DNA of 64,000 nucleotides, from NCBI RefSeq assembly GCF_025780055.1, contig NZ_JAOXHJ010000004.1, positions 1 through 64,000 on the forward strand, in the 5' to 3' direction. A program made the translations under genes and the position numbers. Positions within the stretch are counted from its first letter, which is position 1. Every line of letters begins with the position of its first letter. The notes beneath the pieces were generated by a model. The model had not been told where the DNA came from and ran no database searches. It saw only the letters and a program-made list of their open reading frames with translations. Of this stretch, positions 23,094-35,658 are shown one piece after another. The DNA comes from Ureaplasma zalophigenitalium. Lineage in GTDB: Bacteria; Bacillota_I; Bacilli_A; Mycoplasmatales; Mycoplasmoidaceae.

Positions 23094-25163
23094 TTATTTT
23101 TTCGCTCGTGCTTCCACTATTTCACTAGTTACACTTTTAGGTGCTTCAGCATAGTGGCTAAATTGCATTACATAAGTCGCACGACCTTGCGTATTTGAAC
23201 GTAAATCAGTTGCATATCCAAACATTTCTGATAGTGGAACTTTTGCTTTAATTGCTTGTGCATTTCCACGTGTTTCTTGTCCTTCAATAACTCCACGACG
23301 TTTCGAAATATCGCCCATGACAGTTCCGAAGTATTCATCTGGTGTAGTTACGTCAACTGACATAATTGGTTCTAGTAATACTGGTTTACAGATTTTTGCT
23401 GCTTCTTTAAAAGCTAATGAGGCAGCAATTTTATATGCCATACCAGACGAATCGACATCGTGGTAAGAACCATCATAAACAGTGGCTTTGACATCGATTG
23501 TTTGATAACCAGCTAATGGACCTGAAACTAATGCTTCAACTAATCCGTTTTCAATTTCTTTAATATATTCTTTTGGAATCTTTCCACCAACAATATTATC
23601 CACGAATTCAAAACCTTTATCGTGGTTCGGTTCGAATTTAATTCAAACGTGACCATATTGTCCACGTCCACCTGATTGCTTAATGTATTTACCTTCTGCA
23701 TTTCCTTCAACAGTTAATGTTTCACGGTAAGATACTTGCGGCGCCCCAACATTCACTTGTACATTGAATTCACGACGCATACGGTCAACTAGGACATCAA
23801 GGTGTAATTCACCCATTCCAGCAATAATTGTTTGACCTGTCTCTTCGTTTGTAAATGTTTTAAAGGTTGGATCTTCTTCGGCTAATTTCGATAAAGCTAA
23901 ACTCATTTTTTCCTGGTCAGCTTTTGTTTTTGGTTCCACAGAAAGTGAAATTACTGGTTCTGCGAAAACCATTTGTTCAAGAACAATTTTGTTCTTTTCA
24001 TCACACACTGAGTCCCCTGTTGCCGTTTCTTTGAATCCGATTACAGCACAGATATCTCCGGCTCCAATTGTATCAATTTCTGTACGGTTGTTTGAGTGCA
24101 TTTTTACTAAACGAGAAATTCTTTCTTTTTTGCCTTTAGTAACATTGTAAACATAAGTACCTTTGTCAATTTTACCAGCATACACACGGATATATGTTAA
24201 ACGCCCAACAAAGGGGTCAGTTGCTACTTTAAAAGCTAAAGCTGCAAAATCTTCAGTTGGATCGTTGTGTTTATAAACATCTTGACCAACCTCGTTCACA
24301 CCGTGAATTGGTGGAACATCAAGTGGTGAAGGTAGGTAGTCAACAACTGCGTCTAATAATTTCTTAACACCTTTGTTTTTAAAAGCAGTACCACATAATA
24401 CAGGGTATAATTCTGTCGTAATTACACCTTTACGAATACATTTTTTGATATCTTCGTTCGTTAATTCTTCACCTGATAAATATTTTTCCATGATCTCGTC
24501 ATCGAAAACAGCGACATCATCAATCATTTGTGCACGCATTGATTGTGCTTTTTGTAAATATTCTTCTGGAATATCTTTAATTTGGTAATCTTCGTTTGCT
24601 TCACCATCATAAAAGTAGGCTTTCATTTCAACTAAATCAATGTTTCCTACAAAATCAGCTTCAGCTCCCATTGGAATTTGGATAGCAGTCGCTTTGACTC
24701 CTAAACGGTTTTTAATCGTCTCGATTGAGTAGTAGAAATCTGCTCCAGTTTTATCCATTTTATTAACAAAAACAATACGTGGTACATTATATTTAGTTGC
24801 TTGACGTCAAACAGTTTCTGTTTGTGGTTCAACACCGTTTTGACCATCAAGAACAGCCACAGCTCCGTCTAAAACACGTAATGAACGTTCTACTTCAACG
24901 GTAAAATCCACGTGTCCAGGTGTATCGATTAAGTTTAATTCATAATCTTTTCATTGTGCATAAGTTGCAGCCGCAGTAATTGTAATACCCCGTTCTTTTT
25001 CTTGTGCCATTCAGTCCATAGTTGCAGCTCCATCGTGAGTTTCACCAATCTTGTGGTTACGTCCTGTATGGAATAAAATACGTTCAGAAGTCGTAGTTTT
25101 CCCCGCATCAATATGTGCCATAATCCCGAAGTTACGGAATTTATTTAAATCTTTAGTGTACAT
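23094..25163 (-). CDS. fusA: translation elongation factor G
   Basis: A 689-residue GTPase that drives ribosome translocation. G1 AHIDAGKTT is at residues 16-24, then the switch region [14 protein letters not shown] and NKMDKTGAD. The C-terminal domains include [20 protein letters not shown] and the end [10 protein letters not shown]. Length and all domains are normal. It is the third gene of the str operon (rpsL-rpsG-fusA), 26 bases after rpsG. Several TGA Trp codons lie in the first third. Confidence 0.98.
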
Positions 25164-25189
25164 ATAAATTTATTTCCTTATAAGTTTTT

Positions 25190-25657
25190 TTATCAACGTA
25201 AGTGAGCAAAGGCCTTGTTAGCTTCTGCCATTTTATGTGTATCTTCTTTTTTCTTAATAGAAGCACCTGAGTTATTTGATGCATCAATAATTTCGTTTGC
25301 TAATTTTTCGATCATTGAATGTTCATGACGTAAACGAGCAAATTGAGTTAATCAACGTAAGCCTAAAGTTTGTTTACGTTCTGGGGTAACTTCAGTTGGC
25401 ACTTGGAAGTTTGATCCACCAACACGACGAACTTTTAATTCAATCGCTGGCATCACATTTTCGATGGCTTTATTAAAGACATCAATCGCTGGTTTGTTTG
25501 TTTTCTTTTCAATTAATTCAAAAGCTGAATAAATAATTGATTGAGCTAAACCTTTTTTACCATCATACATTACTGAATTAATTAATTTAGTAACTAGACG
25601 AGAATTATAAACTGGATCAGCTAAAACAAAACGTTTTTGTGGTTTTAATTTTCTCAT
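25190..25657 (-). CDS. rpsG: 30S ribosomal protein S7
   Basis: A 155-residue protein that nucleates the head of the 30S subunit. The N-terminal RKLKPQKR, central [32 protein letters not shown] and C-terminal [21 protein letters not shown] are all family features. It reads through two TGA Trp codons, one of them the last sense codon. It is 25 bases downstream of rpsL, with an AAGGAG-type ribosome-binding site. Confidence 0.98.
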
Positions 25658-25682
25658 TCTTTTTTCTCCTTATTAAATTTAA

Positions 25683-26105
25683 CTATTTAGCTGCTGGCTT
25701 AGGACGTTTTGCCCCATATTTTGAACGTTGTTGACGACGTTTTTCAACACCTGAAGCATCGTTTGTTCCACGTACAATGTGGTAACGAACCCCTGGTAAG
25801 TCTTTTACACGTCCTCCACGAATACTTACAACACTATGTTCTTGTAAGTTGTGGCCTTCACCGGGAATATAAGCAAGGACTTCGTAACCGTTGCTTAAAC
25901 GAACCTTAGCATATTTACGTAACGCCGAGTTAGGTTTTTTGGGAGTCATTGTACCCACCCGAGTACACACACCATTTTTAAATGGTGAATGGTAATTATT
26001 TGTTTGTTTAGTTAGTGAGTTGTATGTAAATTGAAGCGCTGGAGACTTAGATTTCTTAGTCTTTGGCGTTCTTTTATTGCGAATTAATTGTGCAATTGTA
26101 GGCAT
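25683..26105 (-). CDS. rpsL: 30S ribosomal protein S12
   Basis: A 140-residue decoding-site protein of the 30S subunit. It contains [20 protein letters not shown] and [14 protein letters not shown], the loops contacted by streptomycin, and ends in [11 protein letters not shown]. The Lys in the KKPNS loop is the usual streptomycin-sensitive residue. It is the first gene of the str operon; the preceding 70 bases lie between the ylxM terminator and the AAGGAAAGG ribosome-binding site, with no sharp promoter consensus. Confidence 0.98.
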   Translation of the reverse strand: MPTIAQLIRNKRTPKTKKSKSPALQFTYNSLTKQTNNYHSPFKNGVCTRVGTMTPKKPNSALRKYAKVRLSNGYEVLAYIPGEGHNLQEHSVVSIRGGRVKDLPGVRYHIVRGTNDASGVEKRRQQRSKYGAKRPKPAAK

Positions 26106-26174
26106 TTAAATATTCCTTTCCTTAAAAATTTTCTTATTAACAACTTGTCCGTGTGTATCATTTTTTACAATAAT

Positions 26175-26221
26175 AAAAAAGTCAAAACACTATTTAAGTA
26201 TAGCATGTTTGACTAAAAAAA
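26175..26221 (-). terminator. terminator after ylxM
   Basis: On the minus strand AGTCAAAC pairs with GTTTTGACT (one bulge) around an AT-rich loop and is followed by a T-run. It separates the smc-ftsY-ylxM unit from the str operon. Confidence 0.65.
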
Positions 26222-26226
26222 GCAAA

Positions 26227-26535
26227 TTATAATGCTTCGATGCGCAAAAAATCATTTTTTAATTGTTCATCATTAAGGCGTTCATACAAATCCATTCGAG
26301 CTATATGTTTTTCATACAAATGTAGTTGCATTTCATATTTATATAAGAGTTTGTAAATTTTTTGCAAACTATCGTAAACAGCGTTTTTGCTCACATCAAA
26401 TTCATCCGCGATTTCGGTTAGTGATCAGTCAGCATAATAATGCTTTTGAAAATAAGCCTGCTGCTTTGTGGTTAATAAGTTTTTATAAAAACCAAATAAA
26501 CTAATTAAATAAACCCGTTCATTAATTTTATTCAC
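26227..26535 (-). CDS. ylxM: YlxM-family helix-turn-helix protein, SRP-associated
   Basis: A 102-residue protein of the YlxM/p13 family, a sigma70 region 4-like helix-turn-helix (LLTTKQQAYFQKHYY, then SLTEIADEFDVSKNAVYDSL). Members are encoded beside ffh or ftsY and are thought to modulate the signal recognition particle. The start is a GTG at 26533-26535 with AAGGAA upstream; it overlaps the ftsY stop by 8 bases, which indicates translational coupling. An internal ATG at 26520 is out of frame. One TGA encodes Trp. Confidence 0.88.
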
Positions 26536-27583
26536 TAAACTTAATTCCTTGAACCATTGAGTCAACATACATTTCTAAATCAAAAACCTTAAGATCTGCT
26601 AACCCTTCCCCTAAACCAATTAATTTAACAGGAATGTTAAAAGCATCTTTGATTGCTAGGACAATTCCACCACGACTAGTTGAATCCATTTTCGTTAAAA
26701 TTATACCACTCACGCGTGCTGCTTCATAAAAAGCCTTAGCTTGGTTAATTCCTGATTGACCTTGTGTTGCGTCAATGACCATTAACGTTTCATGCGGAGC
26801 ATCGACATCAAATTTATGAATTACATCATAAATCTTTTTTAATTCGTTCATTAAGTTCAGTTTGTTTTGCAAACGACCTGATGTGTCACAGATCACTAAA
26901 TCATAGTTTTCCTCATAACCTTTTTTTAAGCCACTATAAATCACTGAAGCTGGATCTTGGTTCGCTTTTAAAGGTAATTCGATATCTACGTTCAAACGGT
27001 CAGCTCAGACTTTTAATTGTTCAATAGCTCCTGCTCTAAATGTATCAGCGGCAACTAATAAAACTTTTTTATTTTCATGCACAAATTTATACGCAATTTT
27101 GGCAATAGATGTTGTTTTCCCTACCCCATTAACACCCACAACTAAAACCACATTAGTTTGGGCATTGTATAATTGTAGGTCAACATCAATATTGGTATCT
27201 TGGATATAGTAAAGAAACAACTTATCAATAATTACGGCTTTTATTAATTCGGGATCCTTAATATTTTGATAACTGATTTCTTCTCGAATCGATTGAATGA
27301 TTTTACTTGTAGCTACGTATCCAATGTCATAGGAAATTAATACTTCCTCAAGGCTTTCGTATCATTCTTCATCGACTTCGACAAAACTAGCAGTCAACTC
27401 ATTGATTGCATGATCTAATGCGTTTGCTGATTTTTTCAGACCAGAGTTAAACTTATCTAAAGAATCATCCTCTAGTTTTAAAATCCGCTGATCCTCGTTT
27501 TTTTCTTTAATATTGTCAATGACTTCTTCGTTTTTATTTTTTCGCTTGAAGATTTTAGTAAATAAATTTTTAAAAAAACCCAT
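26528..27583 (-). CDS. ftsY: signal recognition particle receptor FtsY
   Basis: A 351-residue GTPase, the membrane receptor for SRP-ribosome complexes. A basic, amphipathic N-terminus ([16 protein letters not shown]) suits membrane attachment. The NG domain follows: G1 GVNGVGKT at residues 150-157, [12 protein letters not shown]3 DTSGR at 233-237, G4 TKMD and [12 protein letters not shown]. It has the short acidic A-domain typical of mycoplasmas. The ATG is 2 bases after the smc stop, and ylxM overlaps its end, so the three genes form one unit. Confidence 0.96.
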
Positions 27584-27585
27584 TT

Positions 27586-30537
27586 TTAATTATCCTTTTC
27601 TTCAAAAACATACATTTCGTTTTCTAAATTAACTTTTGCTAATATTGAAACATTGTCTTTGTGCATTGTTGTCCCGATTAGTACACCACAATTACGCATT
27701 GTTCCTTGTCGGTGCGTAATAATTAAAAACTGTGTGTCTCCGCCGAAACGTTGAATCATGTGGGCAAATTTATCCACGTTAATTTCATCTAATGCAGCTT
27801 CAGCTTCATCTAAAATTACTAAAGGGAATTTCGCAACTTTTAATAAGGCGAATAAAATCACTAAAACAACTAATGTTTTTTCGCCCCCACTTAACTGGTG
27901 TAAAGCCACGTTCTTTTTATTCATAGGATTAGCAATAATTTCAATACCACTCTCTAAAACATTTTGTTCGTCTTCTAATAAAATTTGGCATGTTCCTTGA
28001 GCAAAAAAGTATTCAAAAATTTGGGGGATCATTGTATTGACTTCTTTTAACACTTTTTTAAAGTCCGCTTTTGCTTGTTGGTCAAGTGTTTTGATACTTG
28101 TTTTAATCACATCAACCGCTTGAACGCACGTATTAACTTCTTGTTCTAGTACTTCGTATTCTTTTAATTTTATTTCGTATTCATTCAGTATGTTAAAGTT
28201 AATTGTTTTAAACTGGCTTTTTTGAATTTTTAATTTATTAATTAATTCTAAAGCTTGCTTATCTGTATATTCAAAAGGTGCATGTAAATATTGTTCAAAT
28301 GCTTTTTCAATTGTATATTGATAATCTTCAATAATAATAGTTTCATATTTAAGGATTAATTGCTCAATTTGACCCATCTCTGTTTGACATTTATTTTGCT
28401 CGCGTAGTAAATGGTTATAGCTTTGGTATTTGTTTTCCCGGTTATTAGCTTCTTGTTGAATAAATTTAGATAACGATTCTAATTCTCTTTGTAAATTTTT
28501 CACTAAACCCATTTTAGTTAGAAAACTTTGGTTAATACCTTCATATTCTTGGTTAATAATGCTAATTTGTTTTTCACGCGCCTCTAAACTGGTATGACTA
28601 TTAGCTAATTTTTCGATATCTAAAGTGATGGTTTTGTTTTGGTAATGTAAATTTTGTAGATTGGCCTTTAATTTAGATAAATCATCATATAATTCGTTTA
28701 TGTGTGTCTCGTGTAGTGATGCTTGGTATTGATTTTCCTTAATCATTTCCTGGTTTTCATTTGTTTGGTAAATGACTGCTGCTAAATCTTTTTGTAAAGT
28801 TTTAATCTTTTCATCAAGATTTAAATTTGTTTTTTTATAAGAAACATCCCCACCCATAATAGCTCCACCAGCAAAGACGACTTGGCCATCTAAAGTAATG
28901 ACTTTATAGTTTTTATAGGTCGTTTCAGAAATAACTAAAGCATCACTTAAGTTTTGAGCAATTAAAATATTTCCTAATAAATAATCAACAGCAACTTGGT
29001 AAGATGGTTTAATTTTGACTAAATCATTAGCTACTCCGACAAAACCTTTTAAGGTCAATACAGCATCATAAAATTCGGGACGAATACTTTTAGCTTTTAG
29101 ATTTTCTAATGGTAAAAAAACGGCTTGGCCTGCTTTGTTTTTTTTCAAGTATTCTACACACGTTTGAGCCACTTGGTTATTTTGAACAATAATGTTATAA
29201 ACATTTTTGCTTAAAGCTGTGTTGATGGCTAATTCATGTGCTTGATCTGTTTGAATAGCTTGTAAAACCGTGCTGTGTACACCAGGGATAAAATCCTTAG
29301 CGCTTATAATGCTATTTGTTCCTCGCTCACGAGCTAATTCCTTGTCAATTGCATGCTGTAAATCATTAATTTGATATTGTAGATTAGTCTTCTGTGCTGC
29401 TAAATTGTTTGATATTTCAAACAAATCTACATTAGCACGTTTGGATTCTTGGATTTCCTGACGGACTTTTTCTAATTGAATTTCTTTTTCTGCAATCATT
29501 TTTTCATATTGTGCAGACTCTTGTTCATTTTCTTTTTTTAAAGTCAGAAGGTTATCATAACGCTCTTGAGCTGATATTTGGTCATTGTTTACTTGGGCTT
29601 TTAAAAAAGCTTTGTGCTCATTTAAACGACGACTTGCATCCATTAACTGATCATATAACTTTTCTTTAGCATTTTCTTCTAAAGTTAATTGCTGATGCAG
29701 TTCTTGCAGTCGAGCATTATTCTTATTTTGTTTTTCTTTTAAAATTTCCATTTCTGGAGCAAGTGTGCTAATGCTTTCGTTAATCTGATGCATTTTTTCA
29801 ACAAGCTCTTTTTTGTATTTATAATTGTGATCTAAACTTTTAGAATAAAGATTTAACTCAATTTTTTCTAATTCTTTTTGAACTGCAGTATATTGTAGAA
29901 ATTCTTCTTTTTGTTTGCTATAAGTATTTAAGTCTTTTTTAAGACTATATAAATTATCATTTAAACGATCTAAATCAGCTTGCGATTTAGCCAAATTGAC
30001 TTCTGCTTCTTTTTTACGTTTAAAATACTTGCCGATCCCTGCTGCTTCATCAAACATCTTTCTACGTTCAACTGGTTTTGCATCTGCAAATCAAGAAACT
30101 TTCCCTTGTGAAATGATACCTAAACTACCTTTTAATAAACCACTATCCAAAAACATGTCTTGAATATCTTTGAATTTAACCACTTCATCGTTAATGTAAT
30201 AAGTCACATCATCTTTTTTTAAATCATAAAATTTAGTGATTTTAACTTCGTTTAAGTCCGTATATAAAATTTGATTGACATTGTTAAAATATAAGCTGAC
30301 ACGAATAAAGTTAGCTTTTTGAACTAAATCATTTCCCAAAAAAGCCAACGAATGCTTGTCGGCTCTTATTGCTGATTTGGAATGTTCACCTAAAACCCAT
30401 TTTAAGGCGTCAATTATGTTGGATTTGCCCGAACCATTAGGTCCAATAATCCCTGTAATTGGGTGGTCAAAAATAGTTTGAGTGTATTTAGCAAAGGATT
30501 TAAACCCTTGTGCTTCGAAACGTTTTAAAAAAATCAT
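27586..30537 (-). CDS. smc: chromosome segregation protein SMC
   Basis: A 983-residue condensin ATPase that organises the chromosome. The N-terminal head has Walker A GPNGSGKS (32-39), and the stretch FDEAAGIGKYFKRKKEAE is a hallmark. Two long coiled coils flank a hinge (about residues 420-550, with GAIMGGDVSYKK near its end). The C-terminal head has the signature LSGGEK (about 882) and Walker B LVILDEAEAALD. The start was placed at 30535-30537 because AAAGGAGCT lies just upstream; an in-frame ATG at 30561 would put that site inside the gene. The coiled coils are somewhat shorter than in the usual 1180-residue SMC. Confidence 0.96.
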
Positions 30538-30608
30538 TATAGCTCCTTTAAAATTGGCCATATTTTATAATTATAAACTAAAGTTATTTATATACATAAC
30601 ATTATAAA

Positions 30609-30634
30609 CAAAAAAAGAAACCGTTTGGTTTCTT
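30609..30634 (-). terminator. terminator of the suf-to-ruvX gene run
   Basis: The stem AAGAAACC/GGTTTCTT has a 4-base loop and is followed on the minus strand by a T-run. It lies 17 bases beyond the stop at 30651. Confidence 0.8.
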
Positions 30635-30650
30635 GTTTGTTTTTTCTTCT

Positions 30651-32483
30651 CTATAAACTGATTTTACGCAATCAGCTAGCAAATCATTCGACATGAGGAT
30701 CTACTTTTCTCATAATTTCGTGGGTAAAAATTAAAAAATAACCGTCATCATCCACAAGCACAATCACTTCACGGTGATCAATGCCTAAATAATCCAATTG
30801 CGTTCTTAATTCTTTTAAAAGTAGATTAACCATATCTTGATTTTTTGTTTCATTTGTTTCACCAAAATAGTCTATGTATTCATTTAAATTTTCATCCAAT
30901 AAAAATGAAAAACCTTTTTGTAAAGCATTATATAGGAAATAATCTCGTTCACGCTTATGTTTTTTAACATACATCACATAAAAAGGAATTTTGTATGGAT
31001 CGTATTTAACATACGGTACAGGTACAATGTGCCCGTCAACATACACTTGGTCTATACAATCAATTTTATGATATGACGTTAAATCAATTATTGCATAATC
31101 TACACCGAACATGAAATCCTTATATACAATTTCACCAAACGGTATCACTTCACAAGTTGGCTTAAAATGCAATAACCCTTTACTTAATAATTTATTGATT
31201 AAAGCAAAATCATCTAAAGTATTTTGATTATCATAAAATTGAGCAAAATCATAAATCGCCATCATTTTATAAGCTTTATTTGGTTCGTATCATTCACGAC
31301 TAACCACTGGTGATAAATTTGTATATGTTAAATAGTCTAAATATTTACTAATAATTGGTGTTTGTTGAACAACCAGTTGATCTAATAAATGAGCTACTTC
31401 ACTTTGTTCATCTAATGAGGCAACTAAATCATTAAAAGCAGATAAAGGTTTATTATTTACTGCATTTTCAAAATCTAGGTTACAAATTAAATCATCTTCA
31501 ATTCAAAAATTCAATCCGGATTTGTGTAAAACCGGTAATTGATTAGTTTGCTGACTTAAAGCGACATAACGTTCTTGGGCTAACGATGTAAAATACTGGG
31601 TGATTTTTGTATCAGTTTCTAAATTCGTTTTTGTTGCTCCAATTCCGAATGTTTTCATAAATTCATTATTTAATAAGACGGCATCTTTTTTTACTTTTGT
31701 TTTATTTTTTGCTAAAGTAAAATTAAATGTCGGGTCAAAATTAGTGTTTTGAATATAAAAACCGCGTGGATAAACTCGTGGTGTTGGTTCTTCATGTATA
31801 GCATGTAAAGTATGTGTTTGTCATTGTTTTTGGAAATAGTTGTACTTTGAAACTGAGATCGAATTCGTTGTTCGAACGATTTCATAACGAAAGAATAACG
31901 CATTAATTAAAAATGTATCCGTTGATTTAAATTTAATATGTAAGCCGTTTTGATAACCGACCAAACGGTGTTCAAGACTGCGTAATTCAGACCAGTCGAG
32001 ATTATAAAAACGATCAGCTCCATATACATATAATCCTAAACTAGCAAATTGTTCCTTTAGTATTTCGTATGGGCGAACCTTACTTATTACCTCTAAAATC
32101 TTCTGATTCTTTTCATGATTAATAACAGCGATCTCTTTTAGAGTTTCTTGTTCAATACTGTTATATTTTTTAATAATTCTATTGTTGTCTATCAAAAATT
32201 TTAGAAAAAATAACCCAATTAATAAAAAGGAAAAAATAATTATAAATATATTAGCTACCTTACGGCCAACAATTTTTTGTTGTCTTTTATATAAAGTTAA
32301 TTCCCGTTTTTTATCATATATTTCTTGTTTCTGAGCTAAAACCTTTTCTACTTTAGCTTCTTGCCCACTTATTTTAGAATAAACAATCTTTTTTAATGAT
32401 TCTTCTAAATTAGCTTGTCCTTCGTTTTTATATAATAGGGGGTTGTCAATAAATTGACTAATTTTCTTGCTATCTATTTGCAT
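30651..32483 (-). CDS. unknown single-span membrane protein
   Basis: A 610-residue protein that I do not recognise. Residues about 1-65 are polar and helical (KISGQEAKVEKVLAQKQEI), then one strong membrane helix (VANIFIIIFSFLLIGLFFLKF, near residue 75-96), then a large domain of about 500 residues with many Tyr, Asp and Phe. No signal peptidase site is seen, so the large domain is probably outside and anchored by the helix, though the reverse cannot be excluded. The ATG at 32481-32483 with GGAGC upstream is preferred to a GTG 12 bases earlier. It is the last gene of the run that starts at sufC, 51 bases after ruvX. Confidence 0.75.
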
Positions 32484-32534
32484 TATAAGCTCCACTTCTC
32501 ATATAGCATATGTTTCTTTATTAAATCATTGGTT

Positions 32535-32963
32535 TTAGCGATGTAGAAAACTTTCTAAAATGACAACTGCTGCCATTTTGTCTTTAACTTTTTTCCGTTT
32601 AGCAGCTTTAATTTGTAAGTCCTTTAATCGTTGTGTTGCAATCCGCGTGCTAAAACGCTCATCCACTAGAATTATTTTAACTGATCGATCTTTTAAATGA
32701 CCTTTTAAATGTTCATAAAAAGATTCAACCAGTAAACTCCGAGGATTTTTAGATCCATCAAACGCGTTCGTTGGATATCCTAAAACAATTGTGTCTATAC
32801 TATATTGATATGTTTGTATAATTTCATCAATTTTTTCTAAAATCAAAGACACATCATTATTCGGATAAGCAAAATCACATAAGGGGCTTGCAATGATTCC
32901 TAATTCATCACTGATCGCAAAACCACAAACCTTAGTCCCAAAATCAATAGCAAGCTTACGCAT
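32535..32963 (-). CDS. ruvX: RuvX/YqgF-type nuclease
   Basis: A 142-residue member of the RNase H-like YqgF family, involved in pre-16S rRNA processing or Holliday-junction resolution. The acidic motif [11 protein letters not shown] is at residues 6-16, then [16 protein letters not shown], and [14 protein letters not shown], where the DER/S pair is diagnostic; a final Asp lies in [15 protein letters not shown]. The ATG overlaps the alaS stop by 8 bases, matching the alaS-ruvX pairing I recall in M. genitalium and M. pneumoniae. Confidence 0.94.
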   Translation of the reverse strand: MRKLAIDFGTKVCGFAISDELGIIASPLCDFAYPNNDVSLILEKIDEIIQTYQYSIDTIVLGYPTNAFDGSKNPRSLLVESFYEHLKGHLKDRSVKIILVDERFSTRIATQRLKDLQIKAAKRKKVKDKMAAVVILESFLHR

Positions 32964-35658
32964 TAAAAAAACTAGTGATCATTGTGTTTAATTGTTCTGC
33001 AACTTCTGTTGTCGATGATCCACCCTGAATAAAGTTATTTTTTCCACCAGCTTTTACATTTGCAATGGTGTTTAATTGTTTAGCTAGAGTGCGTAAATCG
33101 ATTTCATGGCGTTGTACAAACAATGGGCTAGCAGCTATTAAAATTTGAATTTTTTCACCTACGTAATTAAAAGAAATAAACACACTAGTTTGGTTTTCGT
33201 TAATTAATTCGTTGATAGCATTGAAAATAATTTTGTTATCATGATCTTCGAATTTTAAAAAACGAATGGTTTGTTCACAATTTTTAAAAGTTTCTTTGAT
33301 TTCTAATAATTGGTTTTTTTGATCATTTTTTTGTGTTGTGATTTTGTCTTCATTAACTTGATTTAATAATTCTTCAAAGCGTTCCTTAACTTCGTTAGAA
33401 AGGACTTTGTTTTCTGCAAACAGCTTAACCGATGTTATTAATTGTTGGTTTGTACATTCGTATGATTTAACTAAGGCATCTAATTGATTAAACATATTTG
33501 TCAATTGTTCTTGATTATATTGGCAAATTTTTGTGTGTCCACTAATCATTGTTACCCGGTATGATCCCGATCCTTTAGATGTAAAGTCAATAATTTTGAT
33601 TGCTTCAATATCCTTTGTATTATGTACATGGGTCCCTCCACACAATTCCATAGAAGGGCCCATTTGAATAACCCGCAATTTACCCTTAATTTTTTTGTAA
33701 TAATCACCAAAGTAAGCTAATGCGCCCATTTCCTTTGCTTCTTGTAATGTCATATACATTTCTTTTGTTTCGTGCGCATCCCGAATGATTTGGTTCATAT
33801 ATCCTTCAATCATTTCTAATTGCTCGTTAGTTAATTGTTTATGGTAATTAAAATCTAATGTGGCACGTTCAGGTGTTTTAGAGGCCCCTTCTTGACGAAT
33901 ATCTAAGCTAATTAATTTCTTTAACGAATGGTGTAATAAGTGTTCAGCTGAATGATTTCGCATCACATCAACTCGATCCTGAGCATTAATGTGTAATCCG
34001 ACTTTATCCCCTATTTCTAAAGTTGCTGCTTGAACTTGATGGATATTTAACATGTTATTTGATTTAAAAACATTATAAACAGCATATTTTTCTTCGCCAG
34101 CTAAAATATAACCTGTATCCGAAACTTGTCCACCAGCTGTGGCATAAAAACATGTTTGGTCAAAGATGACGTATGCATCCTGATTTACAACCTTTTGTAC
34201 TACATTAAACTCTGAATCTAATAAATAAATAACTTGAGCATCATCAATAACTTCTGTATCATAAAGGAATTTTGACTCAACTTCAATGTTCATCAGCGCT
34301 TCATTTTGTACAGCCATCGCTTTAGCTGGCTTTTGGGATTGTGATTTTTCTTGATGTTCTTTAAATAATTGTTCAAACCCTTCAATATCTAAGCTAATTT
34401 GTTTTTTCTTTGCTAACTCTTTAATTAACTCAATATTAAAACCATATGTATCAACCATTTTAAATAACATTTTAGCATCAAGTTTTTTAGTTTCTACCAC
34501 TTGGTCAAAAAGTTTAATTCCTTTAGCATAAGTTTTTTTGAAGGTGTTGACCTCTTGGACTAAAATAGTTTTTACCTTCTGAACTATGTGCGCTGTTAAA
34601 TATTCATAAAAACTACCCATCTCACAAACAATAGCATCAATAACCACATTAATTCAATCAAGATTTATAATATTCAATTTATAAGCGAAAACTGTTGCAC
34701 GTCGGATTAAACGACGTAAAACATATCCACGGTCTTTATTAGCAGGAACAGCCCCATCGGCAATAGCAAACAAGCTTGCGCGCATATGATCAACGATGAC
34801 TTTATATGCAAAATTAATTTCATATTGGTCTTGTTTGTCCTGCTCAAAAAAGTTATTCATGTCGTATTTAAAATCGCTTAAAGCACTAAGTTTTAAAATA
34901 ACATTATAAAAACCGTCGGCATCAAAATTCGTTGGTACATCTTGTAAAACACAAGCGATTCGTTCTAAACCAGCCCCAGTATCAATGTTTTTACGTTTTA
35001 ATTCAGTGTAATTATTCTTCCCATCGTTGTTAAATTGGGAAAAGACAATGTTCCAAATTTCAACATAACGGTCGTTTTCTAAGTCTTCTAAAATCAATTT
35101 TTCGCCTTGTTTTTGTGGATCATAAATCTCACCACGATCAAAGAAAATTTCAGTACATGGTCCACAAGGTCCTGAGCCAACATCCCAGAAATTACGATCA
35201 CGATCCCCTTTAATAATCCGTTCGGGGTTAATTCCTAGGTTAATTCATGTTTGATAAGCCTCTGAATCTTCGTTAAAAACCGTGATTCACAAACGATTAA
35301 CATCCATTTCTAACTCTTTAATTAAAAACTCATAAGCAAATTCAATAGCTTCTTTTTTAAAATAATCACCAATAGAAAAGTTTCCTAACATTTCAAAAAA
35401 AGTATGGTGACGAGCGGTATGACCAACGTTGAAAATATCGTTTGTTCGTATGGCTTTTTGAGAGTTTACCAATCTTTGTGATGGGGGGTTTTTAATTCCT
35501 GAAAAATAATCTTTCAGAGTTGCAACTCCGGAATTAATTCACAATAATGATGGGTCATTATTAGGAATTAATGAGACAGGTTCTAAAAAATAATGTTGTT
35601 TTTGTTTGAAAAAATTAATTCATTTTTGACGAATTTCATTTGTTGTTAATTTGAGCAT
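32956..35658 (-). CDS. alaS: alanyl-tRNA synthetase
   Basis: A 900-residue enzyme that charges tRNA-Ala. The catalytic class II core includes [19 protein letters not shown] near residue 70 and [14 protein letters not shown] on the motif-2 side. The editing domain has [13 protein letters not shown] and [12 protein letters not shown], the zinc and hydrolysis residues. The C-Ala region ends with [15 protein letters not shown]. Length is normal. Its ATG overlaps the end of deoA by 13 bases, and its stop overlaps the start of ruvX. Several TGA Trp codons are present. Confidence 0.97.

Noticed and set aside
30538-30561. Earlier smc start at 30561
   Set aside because: The AAAGGAGCT ribosome-binding site lies between this ATG and the one at 30535-30537, and the shorter form matches the usual SMC N-terminus.
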